Shown here one piece after another: positions 34,301-43,008 of a DNA stretch of 64,000 bases (its first letter is position 1; each line of letters opens with the position of its first letter). The notes below the pieces were generated by a model, which had not been told where the DNA came from, ran no database searches, and worked only from the letters and a program-made list of their open reading frames with translations. The stretch lies in the NCBI GenBank assembly GCA_023433705.1, contig JAEYUC010000030.1, positions 1 through 64,000 on the forward strand, written 5' to 3'. The translations under genes were made by a program, and so were the position numbers. Source of the stretch: Pseudomonadota bacterium. Lineage in GTDB: Bacteria > Pseudomonadota > Gammaproteobacteria > Steroidobacterales > Steroidobacteraceae.

Positions 34301-35353
34301 TCACGCACGCGCCTGCGGCGCGAACAGATAGTGGCAGACGAACCACTCGCGGCCTTCGCGATATCCCCACAGTTCCGCGCAGGCCATGAAGAACATGCGC
34401 CAGCGCTGCAGCCACAAGGCTCCCTGGCCCTGTCCATAGGTGGCTTCGAGCACGGCCAGCGTTTCGTCGCGGCGCGCATCGACGTTGGCGAGCCAGGCGT
34501 TCGCGGTCTTCTCGTAGTGCGTGCCGTTCCAGGCCCACTGCCGCTCGAGGCGCAGATGCTCCTGGAACAGCAGCGGCAGCCCGGCGCTCGGCATCATGCC
34601 GCCCGAGAAGAAGTGCCGGCTCATCCAGTCGTCGTCGCCGCGATCCTCGAATAGATAGGGCACGGAGCGGTGCACGAAGATGTGCATGAAGAAGCGGCCG
34701 TCGGGCTCGAGCCAGCCCGCGATGCGCTCGAACAGCCGCGCGTGGTTGCGCATGTGCTCGAACATCTCGACCGACACCACGCGGTCGAAACGGCGCGTGG
34801 TCGCGAAGTCGTTCATGTCCGCGGTGAGAACCTCGACGTTTCCCAGTCCACGCCGCGCCGCCTCGGCGAGGATGTATTCGCGCTGCGGCGCGGAATTCGA
34901 CACCGCGAGAATCGCAGCCCGCGGAAAGCGCTGCGCCATGTACAGCGTCAGCGATCCCCAGCCGCAGCCGAGCTCGAGGATGCGCTGGCCGTCCGCGAGT
35001 CCGGCGCGCTCGCAGGTGACGGCCAGCGCCTGGTTTTCCGCCTCGCCCAGCGTTTGCACGCCGTTGTCCCAGAGACAGCAGCTGTACTTGCGGTGGGGCC
35101 CCAGTGCGTACCCGAAGAACTCCGGCGGCACTTCGTAGTGCTGCTCGTTGGCCTTGTGAGCCAGGAGGGCGATGGGCGCTTCGCCCATCGCCGTCGCGAA
35201 GCGCGCCGTGGTCTCCGCAGCGTGCTCCGCGTCATCCGGTCGCAATTCCGCGAGCCGCGCGCGCAGCAGGCGGCGGATGGCGCCGCGGATGATGGAGTCC
35301 GGGACCAGACCCTGCTCGGTCCAGCTGATGGCCTGACGTGCCGCGAATTGCAT
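34301..35353 (-). CDS. SAM-dependent methyltransferase, CFA-synthase-like
   Basis: A 350-residue class I methyltransferase of the cyclopropane-synthase superfamily and a second, distinct methylase of this operon. Motifs: KYSCCLWDNGVQTLGEAE, SAM motif ILELGCGWGSLTLYMAQ, VSVEMFEHMRNHARLFERI and FFSGGMMPSAGLPLLFQEHL. It lacks the long N-terminal lid of the other copy. ATG 35353 follows GAGGAG by 7 bases, the best ribosome site in the operon, consistent with it being the first gene. It may act on a different acyl position or on a small lipid. Confidence 0.88.
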   Translation of the reverse strand: MQFAARQAISWTEQGLVPDSIIRGAIRRLLRARLAELRPDDAEHAAETTARFATAMGEAPIALLAHKANEQHYEVPPEFFGYALGPHRKYSCCLWDNGVQTLGEAENQALAVTCERAGLADGQRILELGCGWGSLTLYMAQRFPRAAILAVSNSAPQREYILAEAARRGLGNVEVLTADMNDFATTRRFDRVVSVEMFEHMRNHARLFERIAGWLEPDGRFFMHIFVHRSVPYLFEDRGDDDWMSRHFFSGGMMPSAGLPLLFQEHLRLERQWAWNGTHYEKTANAWLANVDARRDETLAVLEATYGQGQGALWLQRWRMFFMACAELWGYREGREWFVCHYLFAPQARA

Positions 35354-35385
35354 GGATGATCTCCTCATCATCGTAACGGTTTGGT

Positions 35386-36969
35386 TCAAGTGGGACAGGC
35401 GGTGACGTTCGCGTGATCGACGACGATGAGTTGCGGCAGCGCACCTTCGCTGCCGTCCGTCAGGGCGTCGCGGGCGAGCACGTCGAGCACCTGGCCACCG
35501 GACACGGTGAAGTTCTGCACCTCGATCGCCACCACGCCGCGGTTACCCGCGGGGGTCACGTAGACGTCGTAAACCCCGGGCGCGATCGACAGCACCCCGG
35601 TGTCGGCGCCGAAGGGCACCGCGGCGAAGGCGGGAGTCGCGGCGTTCAAGTCGGCGCCATCGGCGAGCAGGTACAGATCGACGGCGCCCGTGCCCGGCGA
35701 CGCATGCGTGATGCGCAGCTTCGTCTCGGTGATCACGCTGCGCAGGTCGGTGGGCAACGCGAGGGGCTGGAGCGCCGGCGTGCCGCCCAGGTATCCGGTC
35801 ACCACCGCGGTCACCACGTCGCCGCGATTCGGCGCGAGATCGAACTCGAGCGCGACGACGCCGGGATTGCCCGCGGGCGTGACGCTTAGCGAGTAGTTGC
35901 CCGCGGGCACCGCCGCGATGCGGCAGACACCCGGATAGGCCACATTGCGCGCGAGCGCCAGGCTCTCGAGCGCGGCCGTGGAGTTGTCGTCGGCGAGCAG
36001 GTCGACCGCGGGCGCGTCGGGTGAGGCGTGCACGGCGATCACGGAGGCCGGAGTTCCGGCGTCGCGCAATACGTTCGCGTCCGCGCCATCGAGCGCGACG
36101 AGCTGGATCGGCGCGGTGCCCGGACCGGTATTGGCGACCGCGGCGATCAGCAGATCCGCCTCGGCGGGCAGCGTCAGCGTGCCGGAGTCGTACACCACCG
36201 ATGCGGAGTTGCCGGCGAGCGTCACGCGGACCTGGTATTCGCCGGCGGGTAGTTCGGCCTGTCCGGTGTACTGCTCGAAGCCGAGCGGCGAATCGTTCAG
36301 CGGCGTGCTGTCGGCGAGCGCGGCGCCGGGCGCGGTCACGTACACGTCCACGGGCGGCGCGGCCGGCGCGGCATGTACGACCTGTGCTCGCAGGCTGCCG
36401 GGCGTGATCGGCGCGTCGCTGGGATTGGCGATCAGCAACGCGTCCACCGGGTCGGCGACTTCGCCCGTCGCGATGACGGTGTAGTCGGTGCTGAACTGCA
36501 GGGAGAGATTCTCGTCGATCACCACCGCGTTGCCGCCCGGAATGATCGCCTCGACCTGCACGCGGGTGCGCTCGCCCACGGGCAGGAAGCCGGATCCTTG
36601 CGCGAAGTCGACGCCCTCGAGCACCTGCGCGCCGTTCACGCGGATGTTCACGGCCGGCGCATCGGGAGAAGCATGCAGCGCGCGCAGGCGCGGCGCCGTC
36701 AGGCACTGCAGATATTCCTGGCTGGTGATTTCGGCGGTTTCAAGGGTGCCGTTCCGATTGGAGTCGAGACCGCTTTCGAGCACGCGGCCACCGCCGGCGC
36801 AGGTGGCATCGCCCCGGGGCAGGCTGCGCGCGAGCACCAGCGAGTTGAGTCCATCGACGCCATTCGTCCCATTCACGCCATTCGTACCATTGATGCCGTC
36901 GTCGCCGTCGTCACCGCAGGCGGCGAGCACCAGCGCCGCGACGGGCGCGATCCAGATCGCTCGGTTCAT
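35386..36969 (-). CDS. DUF4397 lipoprotein with collagen-like linker
   Basis: A 527-residue lipoprotein: signal ending LVLAAC (Cys18), then eight Gly-x-x triplets (GDD, GDD, GIN, GTN, GVN, GTN, GVD, GLN) resembling a short collagen-like stalk, then several DUF4397 repeats recognisable by HASPDAPAV (or HAAPAAPPV) starts and PAG-x-Y closures at about residues 95, 195, 310 and 415. DUF4397 domains are beta-sandwich surface modules of unknown role. ATG 36969 has AGGAGG 7 bases upstream. Four tandem 11-mers lie about 50 bases upstream, next to a two-component system, so expression is probably controlled by that system. Confidence 0.88.
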   Translation of the reverse strand: MNRAIWIAPVAALVLAACGDDGDDGINGTNGVNGTNGVDGLNSLVLARSLPRGDATCAGGGRVLESGLDSNRNGTLETAEITSQEYLQCLTAPRLRALHASPDAPAVNIRVNGAQVLEGVDFAQGSGFLPVGERTRVQVEAIIPGGNAVVIDENLSLQFSTDYTVIATGEVADPVDALLIANPSDAPITPGSLRAQVVHAAPAAPPVDVYVTAPGAALADSTPLNDSPLGFEQYTGQAELPAGEYQVRVTLAGNSASVVYDSGTLTLPAEADLLIAAVANTGPGTAPIQLVALDGADANVLRDAGTPASVIAVHASPDAPAVDLLADDNSTAALESLALARNVAYPGVCRIAAVPAGNYSLSVTPAGNPGVVALEFDLAPNRGDVVTAVVTGYLGGTPALQPLALPTDLRSVITETKLRITHASPGTGAVDLYLLADGADLNAATPAFAAVPFGADTGVLSIAPGVYDVYVTPAGNRGVVAIEVQNFTVSGGQVLDVLARDALTDGSEGALPQLIVVDHANVTACPT

Positions 36970-37018
36970 TTGCAAGCCTCCTCTCTTGGGGTGGGTGGGT
37001 GTGCCCATCCTCAAAGAG

Positions 37019-37062
37019 GCCGCGTGAAGGGCCCGTGAAATCCGCGTGGAGCGGGAGTGAAA
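37019..37062 (-). promoter_or_regulatory. Four tandem 11-bp repeats, likely OmpR-family response-regulator operator
   Basis: On the plus strand the block divides exactly into GCCGCGTGAAG, GGCCCGTGAAA, TCCGCGTGGAG and CGGGAGTGAAA, each sharing GTGAA/GTGGA at the same phase. An 11-base period is the usual spacing of OmpR/PhoB-type half-sites. It lies 50-93 bases upstream of the DUF4397 start and just after the kinase gene, whose cognate regulator is encoded next to it. Confidence 0.7.
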
Positions 37063-37074
37063 GTGCTGAAAAAA

Positions 37075-38379
37075 TCAGCGGGCGATCGATTCGGATCGTG
37101 CCCCGGGGAAATGGATCTCGACCGTGGTGCCGACGCCCGGCTGGCTCTGGATCGTGATGGGCCAGCCGAACCGGTCGGAGAGCCTTCTCACGATGGTGAG
37201 GCCGACGCCGTGGCCGCCGCGACGGTTGTCCTCGCCGCGCACGAACGGGCGGAACATTTCCTCTATCTTCTCCGACGCGATGCCGACGCCGGTGTCGCGG
37301 ATGCTGACGCGTCCCTCGCCGATCTCGACCACGACCTCGCCCGCGTCGGTGTACGAAAACGCGTTGCGCAGCAAGTTGCCGAGCAGGATGGACAGCACTT
37401 TCTCCGGCGCTTCGAGGAACAGGCGATGCGTGCTGCGCACGGCCGACGTGACCGGCTTGTCGGCGGCCAGCGGTTTCGCGCGCTCCATCTCCTCGGCGAC
37501 GAGATCGTTGATGCAGAGCGCCTCGACCGGCAACCCGGTCTCGGACTCGCGCGCCAGCAGCAGGAAGGCGTTGGTCAGCTCTTCCATGTCGTTGGTCGCA
37601 CGCTGGATACGCTGCACGGTGCGGCGTTTCGATTCGCTGAGGTTCGGCTCCTCGAGCAGGATGCTCACCGCCATGCGGATCACGGTGAGCGGGCTGCGCA
37701 GCTCGTGGCTGGCATCGCGCGTGAACTGGCGCTCGCGCTCCAGGAAATGCGCGAGGCGCTTGGAATAGCGCAGCAACGAGTCGGTGAGCTCGCGGACTTC
37801 GTCGTCCGCATCGGCCGGGACTTCGAGCGCCTGCACGCGCTCGATGTTGGAGGGCGCCTCGTCGAGCTCGCGCACCTTGCGCGCCAGCGCGATCATCGGC
37901 GACACCGCGCGCCGCAGCCGCCGGAATCCCCACCACGTCGACACGTACAACACCAGCAGCACGGCCGCGAGCGGCACGAGGCCGTAATACGCCGCGAGCC
38001 GGCTGACGTTCGTGCGGTCGAACACGAGGTACAGCCGCCGCCCGTCGCGTTCGTTCACGTTGACCAGGAAGTCCAGGCCCTCGCTTTCCCATTCGTGAAA
38101 ACCCGGAGACATCTCGCGGATGGCGGCCGGCGCGGAGTCGTCGAAGTAGCCGCGCAGGTTGCGCGTGTTCGGGAGCTGGAAGTTCGGATCGGCGTCGTGC
38201 TGCCGCCAGAAATGCTCGACCTCGTCGCCGAGCGCCGCGCGGATCAGCACGCCCTCGAGCAGCGCGCTGGCCATGAACACGCCAAGCACCGCGACGAGGC
38301 TGATGAGCGCGACCTGTTGGAGGAACGCGCGGCCGAGCCAGGCGCGGACGCGGCTGTCACTGTCCGTGCGGGTCTTCAT
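37075..38379 (-). CDS. Sensor histidine kinase
   Basis: A 434-residue membrane kinase. First membrane helix about residues 20-45, a periplasmic sensor of about 85 residues, second helix about 132-150, a HAMP-like linker, then the phosphoacceptor H225 in RDASHELRSP, and the ATP-binding domain with N-box LLGNLLRNAFSYT, DTGVGI and GGHGVGLTIV. ATG 38379 overlaps the end of the response regulator by 23 bases. Together they form a standard two-component pair; the sensor domain gives no ligand clue. Confidence 0.93.
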   Translation of the reverse strand: MKTRTDSDSRVRAWLGRAFLQQVALISLVAVLGVFMASALLEGVLIRAALGDEVEHFWRQHDADPNFQLPNTRNLRGYFDDSAPAAIREMSPGFHEWESEGLDFLVNVNERDGRRLYLVFDRTNVSRLAAYYGLVPLAAVLLVLYVSTWWGFRRLRRAVSPMIALARKVRELDEAPSNIERVQALEVPADADDEVRELTDSLLRYSKRLAHFLERERQFTRDASHELRSPLTVIRMAVSILLEEPNLSESKRRTVQRIQRATNDMEELTNAFLLLARESETGLPVEALCINDLVAEEMERAKPLAADKPVTSAVRSTHRLFLEAPEKVLSILLGNLLRNAFSYTDAGEVVVEIGEGRVSIRDTGVGIASEKIEEMFRPFVRGEDNRRGGHGVGLTIVRRLSDRFGWPITIQSQPGVGTTVEIHFPGARSESIAR

Positions 38380-39004
38380 CGGCGATCCGGTATCCGAGTC
38401 CGGGCAGGGTGTGCAGCAGCGTGCGGCCGAAGGGTTTGTCGATCGCGCGCCGCAGGGCGTAGAGGTGGCTGCGCAGGGTGTCCGAATCCGGCAGCAGGTC
38501 GCCCCACACCTCGTGCTCGAGCTGCTGGCGGCTCACGACCCGCGGCGAGGCGCGCATCAGGATGGTGAGTAGTTTGATGCCGATGGGCATGAGCTTGATC
38601 GGCGTGCCGGCGCGCGTCACCGACAGGGTCGCCGTGTCGAGCACCAGGTCGCCGACCTTGAGCACGTCGCGGCCGAGCGCGCCGCGATGGCGGCGCAGCA
38701 GCGTGCGCACGCGCGCTTCCAGCTCGCGGATCTCGAAGGGTTTGACCAGGTAGTCGTCGGCGCCGGCGTCGAGGCCGGCGAGCTTGTCGTCGATCGTGTC
38801 GCGGGCCGTGAGCATGAGCAACGGCGTGTCGTTGCGGGCTTCCTCGCGCAGCTTGCGGCACAAGGTGATGCCGTCCATGCCGGCCATCATCACGTCCGCG
38901 ACGATCACGTCATAGGGATTCGTGACCGCCAGGTGCAGGCCCGTGATCCCGTCCGCCGCGTGATCGATGGCAAAACCACGCTGCTCGAAGTACTCCGCGA
39001 TCAT
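38357..39004 (-). CDS. OmpR-family response regulator (true N-terminus probably upstream)
   Basis: The frame from ATG 39004 encodes 215 residues with the phospho-acceptor aspartate in VIVADVMM, the conserved KPFE switch and a C-terminal winged helix ending LPGLGYRIAD. It lacks the first receiver strand. Reading on upstream in frame gives TTLLLIEDHRDIAE, exactly the missing beta-1 strand and acidic pair, but no ATG, GTG or TTG occurs before it; the only candidate is a CTG at 39067, just downstream of a TATAAT. The coordinates here are conservative. It probably controls the DUF4397 gene and the tandem 11-mers. Confidence 0.88.
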   Translation of the reverse strand: MIAEYFEQRGFAIDHAADGITGLHLAVTNPYDVIVADVMMAGMDGITLCRKLREEARNDTPLLMLTARDTIDDKLAGLDAGADDYLVKPFEIRELEARVRTLLRRHRGALGRDVLKVGDLVLDTATLSVTRAGTPIKLMPIGIKLLTILMRASPRVVSRQQLEHEVWGDLLPDSDTLRSHLYALRRAIDKPFGRTLLHTLPGLGYRIADEDPHGQ

Positions 39005-39073
39005 CTCGGCGATGTCGCGGTGGTCCTCGATGAGCAGCAGCGTGGTTGCGGCGGATTCGGTTCTCAGGCCTGC

Positions 39074-39079
39074 ATTATA
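39074..39079 (-). promoter_or_regulatory. Consensus -10 box upstream of response regulator
   Basis: A perfect TATAAT on the minus strand. Transcription would begin close to the in-frame CTG at 39067, implying a leaderless or near-leaderless message. A weak -35 candidate TTGCCG lies 19 bases further upstream, inside the preceding gene. Confidence 0.45.
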
Positions 39080-39086
39080 AGAGCCG

Positions 39087-39722
39087 CTATCGCGCGGTCG
39101 GCAAGCTGGCGCGCAGGCCGGGGATGGGCTTGTCGTTTTCGTCGAGGAAACGCGCGCAGAAGTCGGTGGCGCCGCCGCCGTTGATGACGGCGGCCCGGAT
39201 CACGTTGCGTCCCGCGCGCAGCGTGACGCGCTTCGAGACCCCATCGTCGATCACGCTCTGGCGGTCGTCGTTGAGCGCGATCACCGGTTGGTCGTTGAGC
39301 CACCAGCGCGAGGCCGCGTTCGAGCCGATGGCGAGGCGCACGTTGTGCATCTCACGCGGCGATTCGACCACGGTCTCGACCCAGAACAACACGTTGGACG
39401 TGGGCTTCGAGAGCGCCCACGCGAAGTGATAGAGGTTGAGGTTGTAGTTCGTGGTGTCGAGCGCGTGCCAGGCGGAACCGCCATCAGCGGGAAGCGCCGC
39501 GGCCTTCACCGCTTCTTCCACCGCGGCCTCGGTGAGCCGACCGGGAACGGGGATCGGTTCGTGCACGCGCCAGCGGCGGATGAAGCCGTTCGCATCCACG
39601 GGCAGCGAGGCGCCCTTCGCGGCCGTGAGTGTGGCGGCGGGCGGGCGCGGAGCCTCCGGCGCCTGCGCAAGAGCGGCGGTTGCGAGGAAACTCAGCGAAA
39701 CGATGGCAATGGCGACTTTCAT
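39087..39722 (-). CDS. Secreted protein of unknown function, arabinan operon
   Basis: A 211-residue exported protein (signal MKVAIAIVSLSFLATAALAQ). The mature part, with PVDANGFIRRWRVHEPIPVPGR, WHALDTTNYNLNLYHFAWAL and the strand-rich VRLAIGSNAASRWWLNDQ and RAGRNVIRAAVINGGGATDF, looks like a beta-sandwich/jelly-roll similar to those appended to glycoside hydrolases and esterases. It overlaps the GH43 stop by 1 base (TGATG). A carbohydrate-binding or accessory role is inferred from context only. Confidence 0.65.
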   Translation of the reverse strand: MKVAIAIVSLSFLATAALAQAPEAPRPPAATLTAAKGASLPVDANGFIRRWRVHEPIPVPGRLTEAAVEEAVKAAALPADGGSAWHALDTTNYNLNLYHFAWALSKPTSNVLFWVETVVESPREMHNVRLAIGSNAASRWWLNDQPVIALNDDRQSVIDDGVSKRVTLRAGRNVIRAAVINGGGATDFCARFLDENDKPIPGLRASLPTAR

Positions 39723-41308
39723 CACGGGGCTCCTAACAACCAGCGCTGACGGTCGCTGGCGGGATCGAACTTCTGGAGCGTCGGCATGCTGCTGCCGACG
39801 GCGGAAAGGAACAGCGGTTCCGAGATGCCGGGAATGGCCTTCGGGCTCAGGCGATAACTGCCGTCGGTGAGCTGATCGATGCGCCAGAGCTGTTCGGGCG
39901 CGCCGGTGTACGGCGTGGCGGCGAGTTCGCCTTCGGCCGTGGCGGTCAGCGCGCGCTCGGTGTTCGCGATCGAAATGCGGAAGTACGGCGCGCCCGGATA
40001 TCCGCCGGCGCCCGTGGCGGGTGCGATGGTCCATTTCTGCTGGGCCTGCAGCATGGCGGGCGCGAGGCGCACGCCGGTGACCGCGGGCCAGCTCGCGACA
40101 TGCGACGGCTCCTGATCTGCGATCGGCGGGCCGGGCTCGGGCCGCATCGGCGGACCGCCCGGCGGCGGACCTGCGGGCGGACCCGCGGGCGGCGCTCCGG
40201 CGCTCGGCGGCCCACTGCCGAGAATGCCGCTGCCCGGCGGACCGCCGCGACGCATGCGGAATCCGCCGACCGGCGTTCCCTGCACCGCGAGCTCGAGCAC
40301 GGTGCCGGTGCGCGCGGACTCGATGCCGTACGTGCCCGCGACCAGGTTGTCGCCGGCCACCGGCCAGCCGTCGCGCCACAGCAGCGGGCGGATGTCGAGC
40401 ACGCTGATGCCGCCGCGATCGAGATCGGCCTCGTAATGCAGCGAGAATTTTTCGACGCCCTGGCCGAGGTCCAGCAATCCGAAGTGACCAGGTCCGACGT
40501 GGCGGCCGCGCGAAGCGGCGAACAACTTGCCGCCGCCTTCGATCATGTCGACGCCCATGTTGTCGAGATACGGGCCGGTCACTTTGCGCGAGCGGCCCAT
40601 GCGGATGTTGTAGGTGGAGTTCGCGCCCTGGCAGCACGAGCCATGGGTGACGAGCAGGTAGTACCACCCGTCGCGGTAGATGAGGATCGCCGCCTCGGAG
40701 TTGATGGCGACGTTCACCGGTTTGCGGTCGGGATACTTGCGTTGCCCGGTCGTCGGATCGAGCTCGACGAGCCGGATGTAGCCGAAGTAGGAGCCGTAGA
40801 CCATCCACAACTTGCCGTCCGGCCCGAGCAACACGCCTGGATCGATCGCGTTGCTGTCCTCGATGCCATCGGACCAAACTACCGGACCCGCGTCCTCGAA
40901 CTTGTAGTCCGGCGACTTCGGATCCAGCGTCTTCCCGACCAGCAGGCCGATCGCCGAGCGCGGCTGCGTGCCCGGCGCGGAGTAGTACACGAAGTACTTG
41001 TCGCCGATGTGGATCACGTCCGGCGCCCAGGTGTTGTTGCCGCCTTTCGCGAGCACCTCGGGCCCGGCCTTGCCGGCGGGTACCGCGGACATGAGCGAAC
41101 CCGAGCGCTGCCAGGTCCAGCCATCGTCCGAGGAGAGGATGGGGATGCCGTTGCCCGTGCCGTACGTGTAGTAGCGGCCGCCATCCATGACGATGGTCGA
41201 CGGGTCGTGGATCGAGACATCGCCCTCGAGCGCGCTGACGGGCAGCGCGAAGGGCACGACACACAGCAGGAGTTTTTTCATCATCGGTTTGGTCCAGTTG
41301 GAATTCAT
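39722..41308 (-). CDS. GH43 arabinan endo-1,5-alpha-L-arabinosidase-like enzyme
   Basis: A 528-residue exported glycosidase. The five-bladed propeller starts at VSIHDPSTIV (base aspartate), with NAIDPGVLL (pKa-tuning aspartate) and AINSEAAILIY (candidate acid glutamate). After about residue 330 a Gly/Pro-rich stretch (about residues 355-395) leads to a C-terminal ricin-like/beta-trefoil domain with EQLWRIDQLTDGSYRL. ATG 41308 overlaps the GH51 stop (ATGA); an ATG at 41284 would give a shorter signal peptide. Expected to cut arabinan in the periplasm or outside the cell, together with the GH51 enzyme. Confidence 0.85.
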   Translation of the reverse strand: MNSNWTKPMMKKLLLCVVPFALPVSALEGDVSIHDPSTIVMDGGRYYTYGTGNGIPILSSDDGWTWQRSGSLMSAVPAGKAGPEVLAKGGNNTWAPDVIHIGDKYFVYYSAPGTQPRSAIGLLVGKTLDPKSPDYKFEDAGPVVWSDGIEDSNAIDPGVLLGPDGKLWMVYGSYFGYIRLVELDPTTGQRKYPDRKPVNVAINSEAAILIYRDGWYYLLVTHGSCCQGANSTYNIRMGRSRKVTGPYLDNMGVDMIEGGGKLFAASRGRHVGPGHFGLLDLGQGVEKFSLHYEADLDRGGISVLDIRPLLWRDGWPVAGDNLVAGTYGIESARTGTVLELAVQGTPVGGFRMRRGGPPGSGILGSGPPSAGAPPAGPPAGPPPGGPPMRPEPGPPIADQEPSHVASWPAVTGVRLAPAMLQAQQKWTIAPATGAGGYPGAPYFRISIANTERALTATAEGELAATPYTGAPEQLWRIDQLTDGSYRLSPKAIPGISEPLFLSAVGSSMPTLQKFDPASDRQRWLLGAP

Positions 41309-42891
41309 TGAAGCTCGAGCGTGACCACGGACTTGGCCGGCGCGACGAACGAAACGGCGCCGCCGCGCACGCGGATCTGGCCGAGCGGGGCGGGCGCGAG
41401 CGGATCGGGCCGGTCGAAGTCGGGCCGGGCATCCATGGATTCGGCGGTGATCACGCGGCCGCGGGCGGTGCGTACTTCACGGCCCGTCAGATCGATCGCG
41501 ACGCGCGCGGCGTCGCGCGGATCCAGGTTCACGACCGACAGCGTGATCTTTCCATCGGCGGCGCGCGAGGCGCTCGCGCTCAGCGACGGCACCTTCACGC
41601 CCTGGAACTCGTAGTCGGGTGCGGCTACGCGCGTCGGCAGTAGCGTCGCGCCCTGGTGGCCCTGGTACAGGTCGAACACGTGGTAGGTGGGCGTCAGAAG
41701 CATCTTCTCCCGCTTCGTGAGGATCAGCGCCTGCAACACGTTGACCATCTGCGCGAGATTCGCCATGCGCACACGATCGGCATGATTGTGGAAGATGTTG
41801 AGCGTGAGTCCCGCGATCACCGCGTCGCGCAGCGTGTTGAGCTGATAGAGATTCGACGGCCGGTCCTTGTCGTTGGCCCACCATGTGCCCCACTCGCTGA
41901 ACGAGATGCCGACGCGCTTGTTGGGATCGTGCCGGTCGAGGATCGCGCTGTGGCGCGCGATCATCTCGTCCGTCTTCCACGTGCGCTCCATCGAGCGCGC
42001 CCAGTCCTGCTCGGTGAAGCCCACCGCGGGGCTCTTCTTGCCCCAGTCGTTGCCCGAGAAAGTATAGAAGTGCACCGAGATCATTTTGATCAGCGGTTGT
42101 TTGCTGATGTACGCGAGCGTGGTCGGCACATCGGGCGGATGCCGGTACAACGCGCGCCGCAGCAGTGTCTCCGTCCACTCGTAGTCGTCGGAATTCGCAT
42201 CGGAGGCGATCGGCATGCCGTAGGGCGCGAGCACGCTCACGTATTGCCGATAGACGTCGGAGTAGAACTCGGCCGTCATGTTGCCGCCGCAGCCCCAGGT
42301 TTCGTTGCCGATGCCGATGAACGGAACCTTCCAGGGCTCGGCGCGGCCATTGCGCGCGCGTTCCTGCCCGGGACCCGAGGTGGCGGGCCCCGTCATGTAC
42401 TGCATCCACGCCTGCGCTTCGGCCGGCGTGCCGCTCGCCACGTTGACGGAGATGAAGGGCTTGGCGCCGATCTGCTCGACGAAGTCCATGAACTCGTGCG
42501 TGCCGAAGTGGTTGGACTCCACTTCATCGCCCCAGGCGGTGTTGACGCCGCGCGGACGCTGCTCGCGCGGGCCAATCGCGTCGCGCCAGTGATAGGTCTC
42601 CGCGTAGCAGCCGCCCGGCCAGCGGATCAGTGGAATCTTCACCTTGCGCAACGCGGCGACCACGTCGTTGCGAATGCCGCGCGTGTTCGGGATGGGCGAG
42701 TCGGGGCCGACCCAGATGCCCTCGTAGACGCCGCGGCCGAGATGCTCGACGAACTGTCCGTAGATGTCGGGATTGATGACCGCGCCGGGCCGATCGGCCT
42801 GGATGGTGATGCGGGCATCGGGCGCCTGCGCGAACGAATACGCGCCGCCCATGAAGAACACCGCGGCTGCCAGGAAGAGAACGCGCCTCAT
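41305..42891 (-). CDS. GH51 alpha-L-arabinofuranosidase
   Basis: A 528-residue exported enzyme (signal MRRVLFLAAAVFFMGGAYSFAQ) of glycoside hydrolase family 51. The catalytic pair is visible: acid/base E197 in FIGIGNETWG and nucleophile E333 in VGISFSEWGTWW; the N-terminal NPDIYGQFVEHLGRGVYEG and RWPGGCYAETYHW blocks are also characteristic. It removes terminal arabinofuranosyl residues from arabinan or arabinoxylan. First gene of a three-gene arabinan operon, divergent from a DUF3237 gene. Confidence 0.93.
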   Translation of the reverse strand: MRRVLFLAAAVFFMGGAYSFAQAPDARITIQADRPGAVINPDIYGQFVEHLGRGVYEGIWVGPDSPIPNTRGIRNDVVAALRKVKIPLIRWPGGCYAETYHWRDAIGPREQRPRGVNTAWGDEVESNHFGTHEFMDFVEQIGAKPFISVNVASGTPAEAQAWMQYMTGPATSGPGQERARNGRAEPWKVPFIGIGNETWGCGGNMTAEFYSDVYRQYVSVLAPYGMPIASDANSDDYEWTETLLRRALYRHPPDVPTTLAYISKQPLIKMISVHFYTFSGNDWGKKSPAVGFTEQDWARSMERTWKTDEMIARHSAILDRHDPNKRVGISFSEWGTWWANDKDRPSNLYQLNTLRDAVIAGLTLNIFHNHADRVRMANLAQMVNVLQALILTKREKMLLTPTYHVFDLYQGHQGATLLPTRVAAPDYEFQGVKVPSLSASASRAADGKITLSVVNLDPRDAARVAIDLTGREVRTARGRVITAESMDARPDFDRPDPLAPAPLGQIRVRGGAVSFVAPAKSVVTLELQ

Positions 42892-43008
42892 GGCCGGCGC
42901 CGGTAGTTAGTCAGCCGGGCGGCGGGCGCCGGGCGAATGCGGGAAGGGTGCTGCATGGCGCGCAGTCTAGAGCCATACTGTGCGAGGTCACCCAGGAATC
43001 GGCTCAAA

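Noticed and set aside
39064..39073. Four-codon ATG-CAG-GCC-TGA frame next to the response regulator
   Set aside because: Too short to call a gene and out of frame with the regulator; it may only be incidental, though it is noted with the start-codon question.
42892..43008. Possible regulatory repeat between GH51 and DUF3237
   Set aside because: Only GC-rich low-complexity sequence is visible and no symmetric or tandem element was found.
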